This document shows positions 36,602-45,550 of a stretch of DNA of 64,000 bases, piece by piece. Position numbers and translations under genes: made by a program. How positions within the stretch are numbered: the first letter of the stretch is position 1; every line of letters begins with the position of its first letter. This DNA is from Pseudosulfitobacter pseudonitzschiae (GTDB taxonomy: Bacteria; Pseudomonadota; Alphaproteobacteria; Rhodobacterales; Rhodobacteraceae). A model generated the notes under the pieces. That model did no database searches, was not told the DNA's origin, and saw only the letters and a list, made by a program, of their open reading frames with translations. The stretch lies in the NCBI RefSeq assembly GCF_900129395.1, contig NZ_FQVP01000002.1:682001-746000 (forward strand), in the 5' to 3' direction.

Positions 36602-37986
36602 AATATATCTCGACCCGAGGCAAAGCGCCCGAGCTGACATTCGAAGACACCATGCTGACCGGGCTGGCCCGTGACGGGGGACTGTATGTACCCTCTGAAA
36701 TTCCGACGTTGTCGCATGCTGACATCGCCGCGATGGAAGGGCAGAGCTACGAAGAAATCGCCTTTCGCGTGATGCGTCCTTTCGTGGGCGAGACCTTCAG
36801 CGACGAAGAATTCCGTGGCTGCATCGACCGCGCTTATGCTGGGTTCGGCCACGCCGCCCGCGCGCCACTGGTGCAACTGGATCAGGGGCATTTCCTGCTG
36901 GAGCTGTTCCACGGCCCGACGCTGGCGTTCAAGGATTTTGCCATGCAGCTGATCGGCCAGTTGTTCCAGACCGCCCTGACGCGGCGCGGCGAGCGTGTCA
37001 CCATTGTGGGGGCCACCAGCGGCGACACAGGCTCTGCCGCCATCGAGGCGTTTCGCGGGCTGGACAATGTGGATGTGTTCATTCTCTACCCGCATGGCCG
37101 TATCTCCGAGGTGCAGCGCCGCCAGATGACCACCCCCACCGAAAGCAACGTGCACGCACTGGCCGTTGACGGTGACTTTGACGACTGTCAGGCGCGGCTC
37201 AAGGATATGTTCAACGACTTTGAATTCCGCGACGCGGTGAAACTGGCGGGCGTGAACAGCATCAACTGGGGCCGCGTGCTGGCGCAGGTGGTCTATTACT
37301 TCTCGTCTGCCGTGTCCGTCGGCGCGCCGCACCGCAAGGTCAGCTTTACCGTGCCCACCGGCAACTTTGGCGACATCTTTGCTGGCTACATCGCCAAACG
37401 CATGGGCCTGCCCATCGACCGGCTGGTGGTGGCGACCAATCAGAACGACATTCTGGACCGCTGCCTGAAAGGGCAGGGCTACCACAAGGGCGACACCGTG
37501 CCTTCGATCAGCCCGTCGATGGACATCCAGGTCTCGTCGAACTTTGAACGCGCACTGTTCGACGCTTACGGGCGCGACGGTAAGGCCGTGGCCCAGCTGA
37601 TGGACGAGCTGAAAGAGGGCGGTTTCGACGTGAGCCAGGGCGCGATGGAAGCCCTGCAAGAGCATTACGACAGTGGCCGCGCGTCCGAAGACGAAACCAA
37701 CGCGACCATCACTGCCACGTTAAAGGCATCGACCGAACTGCTGTGCCCGCATTCGGCTGTTGCCGTAAAGGTGGCCAACGAACACCGCGTTCAGGGCACG
37801 CCGATGATCACCCTCGCCACCGCCCATCCGGCAAAGTTCCCGGACGCAGTCGAGAAAGCCAGCGGCATCCATCCCCCTCTTCCCCCGCGCATGGAAGACC
37901 TCTATGAACGCGCGGAACGGGTGACACGGGTCGCCAATGACCTTGGCGCGCTCAAGGACCATATCAAGGGACATATCGCACAGTGA
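36598..37986 (+). CDS. thrC: Threonine synthase
   Basis: A PLP enzyme that makes threonine from O-phosphohomoserine. I take the GTG at 36598, which overlaps the surf1 stop (GTGA), as start: it gives 462 residues beginning MKYISTRGKAPELTFEDTMLTG, the normal N-terminus. The PLP lysine is in TLAFKDFAMQLIGQ (about residue 115), and VGATSGDTGSAAIEA is the phosphate-binding loop. The gene is coupled to surf1 upstream and to the M16 peptidase downstream (GTGA overlap), an arrangement common in Rhodobacterales. Confidence 0.96.
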   Translation: MKYISTRGKAPELTFEDTMLTGLARDGGLYVPSEIPTLSHADIAAMEGQSYEEIAFRVMRPFVGETFSDEEFRGCIDRAYAGFGHAARAPLVQLDQGHFLLELFHGPTLAFKDFAMQLIGQLFQTALTRRGERVTIVGATSGDTGSAAIEAFRGLDNVDVFILYPHGRISEVQRRQMTTPTESNVHALAVDGDFDDCQARLKDMFNDFEFRDAVKLAGVNSINWGRVLAQVVYYFSSAVSVGAPHRKVSFTVPTGNFGDIFAGYIAKRMGLPIDRLVVATNQNDILDRCLKGQGYHKGDTVPSISPSMDIQVSSNFERALFDAYGRDGKAVAQLMDELKEGGFDVSQGAMEALQEHYDSGRASEDETNATITATLKASTELLCPHSAVAVKVANEHRVQGTPMITLATAHPAKFPDAVEKASGIHPPLPPRMEDLYERAERVTRVANDLGALKDHIKGHIAQ

Positions 37987-39245
37987 GCTTGCAACAGCAC
38001 CGCCTTGCCAACGGCTTTCGCATCGTGACGGAACACATGCCGGGGCTGGCTTCGGCGTCTATCGGGATCTGGGTCAATGCCGGTGGTCGGCACGAAGCGC
38101 CCAAACAAAACGGCATCGCGCATTTTCTGGAGCATATGGCGTTCAAGGGCACGGCCAAGCGCAGTGCCCTGCAAATCGCCGAGGCGATAGAGGACGTGGG
38201 CGGCTATATCAACGCTTACACCAGCCGCGAGGTCACGGCCTACTACGCGCGTGTGCTTGAGGCGGACGTGCCGCTGGCTATGGATGTGATCGGGGACATC
38301 CTGCTGAACCCGACCTTCGACAAGAACGAGATCGAGATCGAGCGCGGCGTGATCCTGCAAGAGATCGGCCAGGCGCTGGACACGCCCGACGACGTGATCT
38401 TTGACTGGTTGCAGGCGCAGGCCTATCCAGAACAGCCCATCGGACGCACCATTCTAGGTCCGACCGAGCGGATCGAGGCGTTCACCCGCAAGGATCTGGC
38501 CAAGTTCGTGGCCCAGCATTACGGCCCCGAAGAGATGATCCTCTCGGCGGCGGGTGCTGTCGATCACGACAGCATCGTGAAACTGGCCGAAGAGATGTTC
38601 GGCGGCATGGTCCCGACACCCGCGTTCAAACTGGCACCCGCGTCGTTTCGTGGTGGGGAAGTGCGGCAGGTCAAGGATCTGGAGCAGGCCCACTTTGCGC
38701 TGGCATTCGAAAGCCCCGGCTACCGCGATGAGGAAATCTATGTCGCGCAGATCTACGCCAGCGCCCTCGGCGGCGGCATGTCCTCGCGCCTGTTCCAGGA
38801 GGTGCGCGAGAACCGCGGCCTGTGCTATTCGATCTTTGCGCAGGCAGGGGCCTATGACGACACTGGCATGATGACCGTCTATGCGGGTACCAGCGGCGAT
38901 CAGGTGGCCGAGCTGTCGCGGATCACCATCGACGAGATGAAGCGGGCGGCCTCGGACATGAACCCCGCCGAAGTGGCCCGCGCCCGTGCCCAGATGAAGG
39001 CCGGATTGCTGATGGGACTGGAAAGCCCGTCCAGCCGCGCCGAACGTCTGGCGCGACTGGTGCAGATTTGGGACCGCGTGCCGCCGCTGGAAGAAACCAT
39101 TGCGCGCATTGATGCGGTGACCACCGGCGACGTGCGCGAGTTTGCGGAACATATCGCGGCCACCGCGCCTGCGGCGCTGGCGCTGTATGGTCCGGTCGAT
39201 ACGGCCCCGACGCTGGATGCCTTGCAGGAGCGCCGGGTCGCCTGA
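37983..39245 (+). CDS. M16 family zinc peptidase (processing-peptidase-like)
   Basis: A 420-residue peptidase related to the mitochondrial processing peptidase beta subunit. The inverted zinc motif HFLEH is at residues 47-51, with the second-site glutamate in the NEIEIERGVILQEI segment near residue 125. The C-terminal half has the glycine-rich LGGGMSSRLFQEVRENRGLCYSIFA region. GTG at 37983 overlaps the thrC stop. In alphaproteobacteria this protein is often next to thrC; its substrates are not known. Confidence 0.93.
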   Translation: MSLQQHRLANGFRIVTEHMPGLASASIGIWVNAGGRHEAPKQNGIAHFLEHMAFKGTAKRSALQIAEAIEDVGGYINAYTSREVTAYYARVLEADVPLAMDVIGDILLNPTFDKNEIEIERGVILQEIGQALDTPDDVIFDWLQAQAYPEQPIGRTILGPTERIEAFTRKDLAKFVAQHYGPEEMILSAAGAVDHDSIVKLAEEMFGGMVPTPAFKLAPASFRGGEVRQVKDLEQAHFALAFESPGYRDEEIYVAQIYASALGGGMSSRLFQEVRENRGLCYSIFAQAGAYDDTGMMTVYAGTSGDQVAELSRITIDEMKRAASDMNPAEVARARAQMKAGLLMGLESPSSRAERLARLVQIWDRVPPLEETIARIDAVTTGDVREFAEHIAATAPAALALYGPVDTAPTLDALQERRVA

Positions 39246-39829
39246 TGTTGCTGTCCAAGCGGAAACTGCGGATCGAGACCGAGCGGCTGACGCTGCGGCC
39301 TCCGGTTCATGCAGATTTCCGCCCCTGGTCGGCGCTGCGCGCACATTCCAAGGACTACCTGACCCCGTGGGAACCCGGCTGGGCCGAGGATCACCTGTCG
39401 CGCAAGGCCTTCACCAACCGTGTCTACTGGGCCCAACGCTCCATCGCCAACGGCTCGGCCATGCCGCTGTTCCTGATCCGGCGCGAGGACGAGGTTCTGG
39501 TCGGGGCGATCACGTTGGACAACATCCGGCGCGGGCCTGCGCAGGCCGGCACGCTGGGCTATTGGACCGGCCAGATGTTCGCGCGCAAAGGCTATATGCG
39601 CGAGGCCATCGAGGCGGTGGTGCACTATGCCTTTACCCGTCAAGACCTCAGCCGGATCGAAGCGGCCTGTCTGCCGGAAAATGCCGCCTCGCGCGGGCTG
39701 CTGGAAAAGTCAGGCTTTAAATACGAGGGCGTCGCGCAATCCTATTTGCAGATCGACGGACGTTGGCGGACGCACGTTCTTTATGCATCCCTGCGCCATG
39801 ACCGCCGCGGGCGGACAGACGCCAGATGA
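39245..39829 (+). CDS. GNAT acetyltransferase, RimJ-like
   Basis: A 194-residue GNAT domain (Acetyltransf_3 type). TERLTLRPPVHADFRPWSALR opens the fold, and the acetyl-CoA region is GYWTGQMFARKGYMREAIEAVVHYAF with a C-terminal RIEAACLPENAASRGLLEKSGFKYEG. The family acetylates protein N-termini, such as ribosomal proteins, or small molecules. Its ATG overlaps the M16 stop (TGATG), so it is the last member of a coupled surf1-thrC-M16-GNAT chain. Confidence 0.88.
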   Translation: MLLSKRKLRIETERLTLRPPVHADFRPWSALRAHSKDYLTPWEPGWAEDHLSRKAFTNRVYWAQRSIANGSAMPLFLIRREDEVLVGAITLDNIRRGPAQAGTLGYWTGQMFARKGYMREAIEAVVHYAFTRQDLSRIEAACLPENAASRGLLEKSGFKYEGVAQSYLQIDGRWRTHVLYASLRHDRRGRTDAR

Positions 39830-39875
39830 CTTTGGCGCGGGATGCGCTAGACTGAGGGCCACGAGGGTGGCCATC

Positions 39876-40694
39876 ATGTTGATCCGACTGCTGACAGCTT
39901 TGACACTGATGACAGGGACGGCGCAGGCCCAGGCCGCGCGCACGCCCAGTCACTGCATTGCGCTGGCGGGCGAGATCGACGGCGCGGCGTTTGTGCAAGC
40001 GGCCAGCTATGACGTTGATGTCCCCAGCGAGACGGTTCTGATCCACTACATCGACCACGCCAGTTTCCTGATCCGCAGCCACGGCGGGTTGAACATCGTG
40101 ACGGATTTCACCGGCTACATCGGCAACGTGCCGATGATCCCCGACGTGGTGACGATGAACCACGCCCATGACACCCACTGGACCGCCTTTCCCGACCCGG
40201 CCATTTCCCACGCCCTGAACGGCTGGGGGCCGTTCGGGCAGGGGATCGACCATCACGTCGATCTGGGCGAGGTTCTGGTCCGCAATGTCTCGACAGACAT
40301 CCGCAGCCAATATGGCGGCAGCGAGGCCAAGGGGAACTCGATCTTTGTCTTTGAAATGGCAGGCCTGTGCATCGGCCATCTTGGGCATTTGCACCACGAA
40401 CCGGACGCCGGGCAATATGCGGCCATCGGGCGGCTGGACGTCGTGATGGCACCGATTGACGGCGGTATGACGCTGGACCTGCCCACGATGACCCGCGTGT
40501 TGAAGCGGCTGAAGTCGTCGGTGGTGCTGCCGATGCATTGGTTCTCGGACTATACGCTGGATGAATTCCTGATCGGCATGGCGGATGAATTCGCCGTGGT
40601 CGAGGTGGGCGGCCCCGCCCTGCAGGTGTCGCGCGACCGCTTGCCGGCGCGCCCGACGATCATGGTGCTGCGTCCCGAATGGTTGCAACGCTAG
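39876..40694 (+). CDS. Exported metallo-beta-lactamase-fold protein
   Basis: The start at 39876 has GAGGGTGG upstream and begins with a signal peptide (MLIRLLTALTLMTGTAQAQA); the product has 272 residues. The body resembles UlaG-like metallo-beta-lactamase proteins: IHYIDHASFLIRSHGGLNIVTDFTG, then NHAHDTHW, where H96, H98, D99 and H101 give HxHDxH instead of the usual HxHxDH, then LCIGHLGHLHHEPD and a C-terminal LPMHWFSDY. The metal site may therefore differ. The substrate is unknown. Confidence 0.8.
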   Translation: MLIRLLTALTLMTGTAQAQAARTPSHCIALAGEIDGAAFVQAASYDVDVPSETVLIHYIDHASFLIRSHGGLNIVTDFTGYIGNVPMIPDVVTMNHAHDTHWTAFPDPAISHALNGWGPFGQGIDHHVDLGEVLVRNVSTDIRSQYGGSEAKGNSIFVFEMAGLCIGHLGHLHHEPDAGQYAAIGRLDVVMAPIDGGMTLDLPTMTRVLKRLKSSVVLPMHWFSDYTLDEFLIGMADEFAVVEVGGPALQVSRDRLPARPTIMVLRPEWLQR

Positions 40695-40733
40695 GCTCTT
40701 GCCTTTGCCGCGTCGTGGCAGGATGTTGCGGCC

Positions 40734-42149
40734 ATGACATTGACCTCTCTTACCCCCGAGACTGAACCGCTGCTGACCGCAGCCTTGCCCGCCGACCGTT
40801 TTCGCCGCGCCGAGACCCGCTATCTGGAAGAGCCGCGCGGGCGGTACAAGGGGCGGGACACGCTTGTCGCCCTGCCGCGCAGCGTCGAAGAGGTGGCGAC
40901 GATCGTGTGCCTGTGTGCGCAGCACCGCATCGGGATTGTTCCCTATGGCGGTGGCACGGGGTTGGTCGGCGGGCAGGTCGTCGAGGATGGCCCCGTGCCG
41001 CTGATCCTGTCGCTGGAGCGGATGAACGCGGTGCGCGCGGTCTATGCGGATGAAAACGTGGCCATCGTCGAGGCGGGGGTGATCCTGGCCGATGTGCAAG
41101 AGGCCGCAGCGCAGGCGGGTCGGTTGTTCCCGCTGTCGCTGGCGGCCGAGGGCACCGCGCGGATCGGTGGCAACCTCAGCACCAATGCAGGCGGCACCGG
41201 CGTGTTACGCTATGGCAATGCGCGCGATCTGTGTCTGGGGCTTGAGGCCGTGTTGCCCGATGGCAGCATCTGGAACGGGCTGAGCCGTCTGCGCAAGGAC
41301 AACACCGGCTATGACCTGCGCCACTTGCTGATCGGGGCCGAGGGCACGTTGGGTGTGATTACCGCCGCTGCACTGAAGCTGTCGCCGCGCCCCGCGCACA
41401 GCGGTACGGCGATGCTGGTGGTGGACAGTCCTGCCGCCGCGCTGAAACTGCTGACGCTGGGCCGCGACCTGCTGGGCGAGAGCATCAGCGCCTTTGAACT
41501 GATGCACCGGCAAGGCATGGATTTCCTGGCCGAGAAACTGCCAGACATCCGCCGCCCCTGGGAGACGCCGCCCGAATGGTGCGTGCTGGTCGAAGTCGGC
41601 GTGACGGCAGGGCAAGACCCCACCGACGCGCTGGAGCGGCTGTTCGTGGCAGGGGCCGAGGACGGGCTGGTCAGCGACGGGATCATCGCGCAATCGCAAG
41701 CACAGTCAGACGATTTCTGGACCGTGCGCGAACACATTCCCGAGGCGAACCGCCGGATCGGGTCGATCAGCAGTCACGACATTTCGGTGCCGCTGGGCGC
41801 ATTGGCCGAATTTATCACCAAGGCCAACGCGCGGATCGCTGCGCTGGGTGATTTCCGCGTCAACTGTTTCGGTCACGTGGGCGACGGAAACCTGCATTAC
41901 AACGTCTTTCCCGCGCCAGGCAAAACCAAGGCCGACCATCTGGCCGAGCGGGACGGGATCAAGCAGGCGGTGCACGACCTGGTGCACGAACTGGGGGGCT
42001 CGGTCAGCGCGGAACACGGCATCGGGCGGTTCAAGGTGGGCGATCTGGAACGCTATGGCGATCCGGTCAAGCTGGCGGCGATGCGCGCGATCAAGGCGGC
42101 ACTGGACCCTGCGGGGATCATGAACCCGGGTGCCGTGCTGCGCGGATAG
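40734..42149 (+). CDS. FAD-linked 2-hydroxyacid dehydrogenase (GlcD / D-2-hydroxyglutarate dehydrogenase type)
   Basis: A 471-residue flavoenzyme of the VAO/PCMH fold. The FAD domain shows IGIVPYGGGTGLVGGQVV near residues 63-80 and GTARIGGNLSTNAGGTGVLRYGNARDL near 140-166. The C-terminal FAD-oxidase domain carries GHVGDGNLHYNVF and a final EHGIGRFKVGDL. It oxidises D-lactate, glycolate or D-2-hydroxyglutarate in related proteins; the substrate here cannot be fixed from sequence. No glcE or glcF neighbour is present, which fits a D2HGDH-type stand-alone enzyme. Confidence 0.87.
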   Translation: MTLTSLTPETEPLLTAALPADRFRRAETRYLEEPRGRYKGRDTLVALPRSVEEVATIVCLCAQHRIGIVPYGGGTGLVGGQVVEDGPVPLILSLERMNAVRAVYADENVAIVEAGVILADVQEAAAQAGRLFPLSLAAEGTARIGGNLSTNAGGTGVLRYGNARDLCLGLEAVLPDGSIWNGLSRLRKDNTGYDLRHLLIGAEGTLGVITAAALKLSPRPAHSGTAMLVVDSPAAALKLLTLGRDLLGESISAFELMHRQGMDFLAEKLPDIRRPWETPPEWCVLVEVGVTAGQDPTDALERLFVAGAEDGLVSDGIIAQSQAQSDDFWTVREHIPEANRRIGSISSHDISVPLGALAEFITKANARIAALGDFRVNCFGHVGDGNLHYNVFPAPGKTKADHLAERDGIKQAVHDLVHELGGSVSAEHGIGRFKVGDLERYGDPVKLAAMRAIKAALDPAGIMNPGAVLRG

Positions 42150-42153
42150 GCAG

Positions 42154-42217
42154 AGGGGCGCTGCCCCTCGGCGCTTGGGCGCCTCACCCCGGAGTTTTGC
42201 GGGCAAGATGAAGGGGG
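42154..42217. repeat. Dispersed intergenic hairpin repeat, copy 2
   Basis: AGGGGCGCTGCCCCT (hairpin), then GGCGCTTGGGCGCC (hairpin), then CCCCGGAGTTTT and GGCAAGATGAAGGGGG, the same order as at 11812-11868. It fills the gap between the stop of the FAD enzyme (plus strand) and the stop of apt (minus strand), one base from the apt stop. Confidence 0.75.
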
Positions 42218-42218
42218 C

Positions 42219-42749
42219 TCAGTCGCCTTCGTAGGCGCACAGGGCCTGCACATCCATGCCCATCGCTTCCAGCTTGGCGCGGCCGCCCAGATCGGGCAGG
42301 TCGATGATGAAGCTGCACGAGATGATCTTGCCGCCCAGCCGTTCGATCAGCTTGATCCCCGCCTCGGCGGTGCCGCCGGTGGCCAGCAGGTCATCGACGA
42401 TCAACACGGTCTCGCCTGCTTGAATGGCGTCGTCGTGGATTTCGACCACAGCCTCGCCGTATTCCAGCGTATAGGCCTGTTCAATGGTGGCACCGGGCAG
42501 CTTGCCCTTTTTGCGGATCGGGACGAACCCCTTGGACAGTTGGTGCGCGATGGCACCGCCCAGGATAAAACCGCGCGCTTCCAGACCCACGACCTTGTCG
42601 ATTTGCAGCCCCGCATAGGGGTTCAGCATCTGGTCGATCGCCATGCGAAAGCCGCGCGGGTCGGCAAACAGGGTCGTCACATCGCGGAACATGATCCCCG
42701 CATGGGGGAAATCGGGGATGGTGCGGATATAATCTTGGACGGTTTTCAT
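42219..42749 (-). CDS. apt: Adenine phosphoribosyltransferase
   Basis: It converts adenine and PRPP to AMP. The start at 42749 gives 176 residues beginning [15 protein letters not shown], the standard N-terminus. The PRPP-binding motif [13 protein letters not shown] is near residue 121, preceded by [16 protein letters not shown]. It is the last gene of a minus-strand operon that starts with mtnP, whose product releases adenine, so the two enzymes form a salvage pair. The intergenic hairpin repeat follows its stop. Confidence 0.96.
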   Translation of the reverse strand: MKTVQDYIRTIPDFPHAGIMFRDVTTLFADPRGFRMAIDQMLNPYAGLQIDKVVGLEARGFILGGAIAHQLSKGFVPIRKKGKLPGATIEQAYTLEYGEAVVEIHDDAIQAGETVLIVDDLLATGGTAEAGIKLIERLGGKIISCSFIIDLPDLGGRAKLEAMGMDVQALCAYEGD

Positions 42750-42772
42750 AGGGTTTCCGGTGTGCAGGGGCA

Positions 42773-43237
42773 TCAGCCCCAGAGTGGCGGCCTGTGCACC
42801 ATAAGCCAGAAGATCACGATCAGCGCAAGGAAGGCAGGCCAGCCAAGGGCGAACCAGATGCGAAAGGCGCGGCGCGCGGCGGCGGGCACCGTCGTGGCGG
42901 TGGCGGTCAGGTTGCGAATGCGGATTTGCAGACCGACCACGGGCACCCATGCGACAAAGGCCACCGCATACAGCACATAGGTCATCAGCAACCACGGCTC
43001 GGTCAGCGGATAGCCTTGCAGGTGGATCAGCCAAAGGCCGGTGGCGGGCTGAAGCAGCCCCGCCGGTGTGGTGAACAGCCAGTCGGCCACCACGACGCCC
43101 GAGGCCGTGCGGTGGATCACCACCGGGTTGTCGCTGCGCATGGCCCAGACCATCTGGAACGCGGTGCCGATGCCGGTGCCGAACAGCACGGTGGACGACA
43201 GGATGTGCAGCCATTTGGCTGTCAGATAGGCGTCCAT
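42773..43237 (-). CDS. DUF2269 family membrane protein
   Basis: A 154-residue protein with about four hydrophobic helices (near 5-30, 50-72, 80-102 and 128-147). The start [20 protein letters not shown] with an early conserved His and the [15 protein letters not shown] segment match DUF2269. Function is unknown. Its ATG overlaps the stop of the SDR-DoxX gene by one base (TGATG), and apt follows after 23 bases, so it is translated as part of the same operon. Confidence 0.82.
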   Translation of the reverse strand: MDAYLTAKWLHILSSTVLFGTGIGTAFQMVWAMRSDNPVVIHRTASGVVVADWLFTTPAGLLQPATGLWLIHLQGYPLTEPWLLMTYVLYAVAFVAWVPVVGLQIRIRNLTATATTVPAAARRAFRIWFALGWPAFLALIVIFWLMVHRPPLWG

Positions 43238-44493
43238 CAGCGTTCTCTTTCCACAATTGCGGCCATGGCGATCAGGACCAGCAGCGGGACGTTCTTAAGC
43301 AGACCACCCAAGGGGAGCAACCACAACGCCGGGTTCAACAGGGTGAAGGCGGCGGTATAGGCGACAATCATCCCAAATTGCACTGCCGCCATCATGCGGG
43401 GCCGCCAACCGCGCAGCAGCGCGGCGGCAATCGCAAGGTCCGCCAGCCCACCGGCGCGCGCCATGAGGATCAGCGCTGTGTCGGGCAGGGTGTCCGGGAC
43501 CAACGGCAGGAAGTCGGCGGCAGGCAGCGTCAGGCCGATCAGCCCCGAGACCAGCCACAGGACCGCCAGCGCCAGCCGCAACACAGGCCGCATCAGGTAG
43601 AGCCGCGCGTGCCACAGGTCCTGGGTGCCGCAGGGCTGGGCGTGCAGGATGTCGGTGAAGGGGCGGGGTTGCGGACCCTCTGGCAGCGTGTGGGGGGCGT
43701 GCACGCCCTGTGACAACTGGTCGACCGCAGTGCGCGAAATCGGACCAAGGCACATGGCGTCACCGATGGTCCCCATCATCCGGGCCAGCGGGCCTGGCAG
43801 GCGCAGGGTGATGGCAGGGCGCAGGCCCATCCATCCGCGCAGGGCTTGCAGCATCTGCTTTTGCGTGACGGTTTCGGGGCCGCCCACCACATGCTGGCCA
43901 GCCAGGGGCGGGTGCTCAACGCAGTGCAAGGCAATCGCAGCCAGATCGTCGGCGTGGATCGGGTTGAACGGCTGGTCGCCCTTGCCGACCACGGGCGTTA
44001 CCAGGGGCAGTGCGGCCAGCGCACGCGCCAGGGACGAGCCGCCATAAGAGGTATGCCCCAGCACCAGCCCGGGGCGCAGGATGGCGATGCTGTCAGGCGC
44101 TGCGGCCTCGCCGTCGCGGCGGTGGCGGGCAAAGGGGGTCTGGGCCTCGATCCCGATGGCCGAAATCAGCACACCGCGCGCGCCGGGGGACAGAGCGGCA
44201 TAGACCGCCGTAGGGGCCGCGACATGGACCGCGTGCATTGCGGCCTCCGCTCCGGTCAGCAAACCGGCGGCGTTGATGACATGGGCGCCCTCCGCCAGCA
44301 CCGGACGCCAGAACGCTGGATCATGGGTCACCGGATCGGTCAGGTCCGCACGCAGGGTGTCGAACCCCATGTGCTGCAAGCCTGCCGGATTGCGCGCATG
44401 CGCCGTCACCTGCCAGCCCGCGCGGCGGGCGGCAAAGGCGATGTGGCGGCCGATGAACCCATCAGCCCCCAGGATCAGGACATGCCGGCGCAT
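43237..44493 (-). CDS. NAD-dependent epimerase/SDR fused to a DoxX-like membrane domain
   Basis: The 418-residue protein has two parts. Residues 1-275 form a Rossmann NAD(P)-binding domain ([22 protein letters not shown]; atypical extended SDR with no clear YxxxK), and residues about 300-415 form a DoxX-like domain with four membrane helices ([42 protein letters not shown] and others). Fusion of these two domains is known in proteobacteria but its reaction is not. It lies 14 bases after mtnP and overlaps the DUF2269 gene. Confidence 0.85.
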   Translation of the reverse strand: MRRHVLILGADGFIGRHIAFAARRAGWQVTAHARNPAGLQHMGFDTLRADLTDPVTHDPAFWRPVLAEGAHVINAAGLLTGAEAAMHAVHVAAPTAVYAALSPGARGVLISAIGIEAQTPFARHRRDGEAAAPDSIAILRPGLVLGHTSYGGSSLARALAALPLVTPVVGKGDQPFNPIHADDLAAIALHCVEHPPLAGQHVVGGPETVTQKQMLQALRGWMGLRPAITLRLPGPLARMMGTIGDAMCLGPISRTAVDQLSQGVHAPHTLPEGPQPRPFTDILHAQPCGTQDLWHARLYLMRPVLRLALAVLWLVSGLIGLTLPAADFLPLVPDTLPDTALILMARAGGLADLAIAAALLRGWRPRMMAAVQFGMIVAYTAAFTLLNPALWLLPLGGLLKNVPLLVLIAMAAIVERER

Positions 44494-44507
44494 GGACGCG
44501 CCCCTTG

Positions 44508-45383
44508 TCAGGACAGAACCCGACCGGCAACAGCGTCCAGTTTGGCCACCAGTTCGGGATCGCGGGCCTCGGGCGCGGTCATGATCGCGTATTCCAGTGC
44601 CCGGTCACAGCCATGCGGGCAGGGCGCGCGCTCAGCCCCCAAAAGCGCAGGCAGGCGCGACACCAGATTGCGCGCCTTGTCGGCATTTCCGGTCAGGGTG
44701 GCGATGATCTGCGTGACGTCCACCTCGCCATGGTCGGGGTGCCAGCTGTCATAGTCGGTGATCATCGCCACCGAAGCATAGCACAGCTCGGCCTCGCGGG
44801 CGAGTTTCGCCTCGGGCATGTTGGTCATACCGATCACATCTGCCCCCCAGCTTTCGCGGTACATCCGGCTTTCGGCCAGGGTCGAGAATTGCGGACCCTC
44901 CATCGCCAGATAGGTGCCGCCCCGGTGCACGTTGATCTTTGCATCGCGCGCCGCCGCCTCGCAGGCGTCGGACAGGCGCGGACAGGTGGGGTGCGCCACG
45001 CTGACGTGGCCGACGCAGCCGGTGCCGAAGAACGTCTTTTCGCGGTTCACCGTGCGGTCGATGAACTGGTCGACGATGACAAAATCCCCCGGTGCCATTT
45101 CCTCGCGGAACGATCCGCAGGCGGACACGCTGATCACATCCGTGCAGCCGATGCGTTTCAGCGCGTCGATGTTGGCGCGGTAGGGGACCGATGTGGGCGT
45201 GTGAACGTGCCCACGTCCGTGCCGCGGCAGGAACGCCATCTCGACCCCGTCCAGCGTGCCGGTCAGGATCTGGTCGGACGGCTTGCCCCAGGGGGTTGCG
45301 ACCTGCACCCACTTGGCATCCTTCAGCCCGTCGATGTCATAAATGCCAGAGCCGCCGATCACGGCGATGCGGGTTGGGGTCAT
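44508..45383 (-). CDS. mtnP: S-methyl-5'-thioadenosine phosphorylase
   Basis: It splits methylthioadenosine (from polyamine and homoserine-lactone synthesis) into adenine and methylthioribose-1-phosphate. The 291-residue protein starts with AVIGGSGIYDIDGL, has the phosphate-binding FLPRHGRGH, TPTSVPYRANIDALKRIG, the purine-binding TYLAMEGPQFSTLAESRMYR and MITDYDSWH, all typical of MTAP. It leads the operon mtnP - SDR-DoxX - DUF2269 - apt. mtnA and later Met-salvage genes are not nearby, so adenine recovery is the visible link. Confidence 0.95.
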   Translation of the reverse strand: MTPTRIAVIGGSGIYDIDGLKDAKWVQVATPWGKPSDQILTGTLDGVEMAFLPRHGRGHVHTPTSVPYRANIDALKRIGCTDVISVSACGSFREEMAPGDFVIVDQFIDRTVNREKTFFGTGCVGHVSVAHPTCPRLSDACEAAARDAKINVHRGGTYLAMEGPQFSTLAESRMYRESWGADVIGMTNMPEAKLAREAELCYASVAMITDYDSWHPDHGEVDVTQIIATLTGNADKARNLVSRLPALLGAERAPCPHGCDRALEYAIMTAPEARDPELVAKLDAVAGRVLS

Positions 45384-45550
45384 GGGAGCGGCCTTTGTGT
45401 GGGGTGGATTATGGACCCGAGACTAGCGTGTCGGGATAGGGCTGCAAGGGGGCGTTGGGCAAACGCGGTTCACGACGGATGTTCCTATGTGCTTTCACAA
45501 TGGCGCCAGACGCTCTAGGGGTCACTAACTTCGCAGCTCCGGGGCATGTC

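Noticed and set aside
40734-42149. Assigning this gene as glcD of a glycolate oxidase complex
   Set aside because: glcE and glcF are absent; stand-alone D-2-hydroxyglutarate or D-lactate enzymes look the same, so the substrate was left open.
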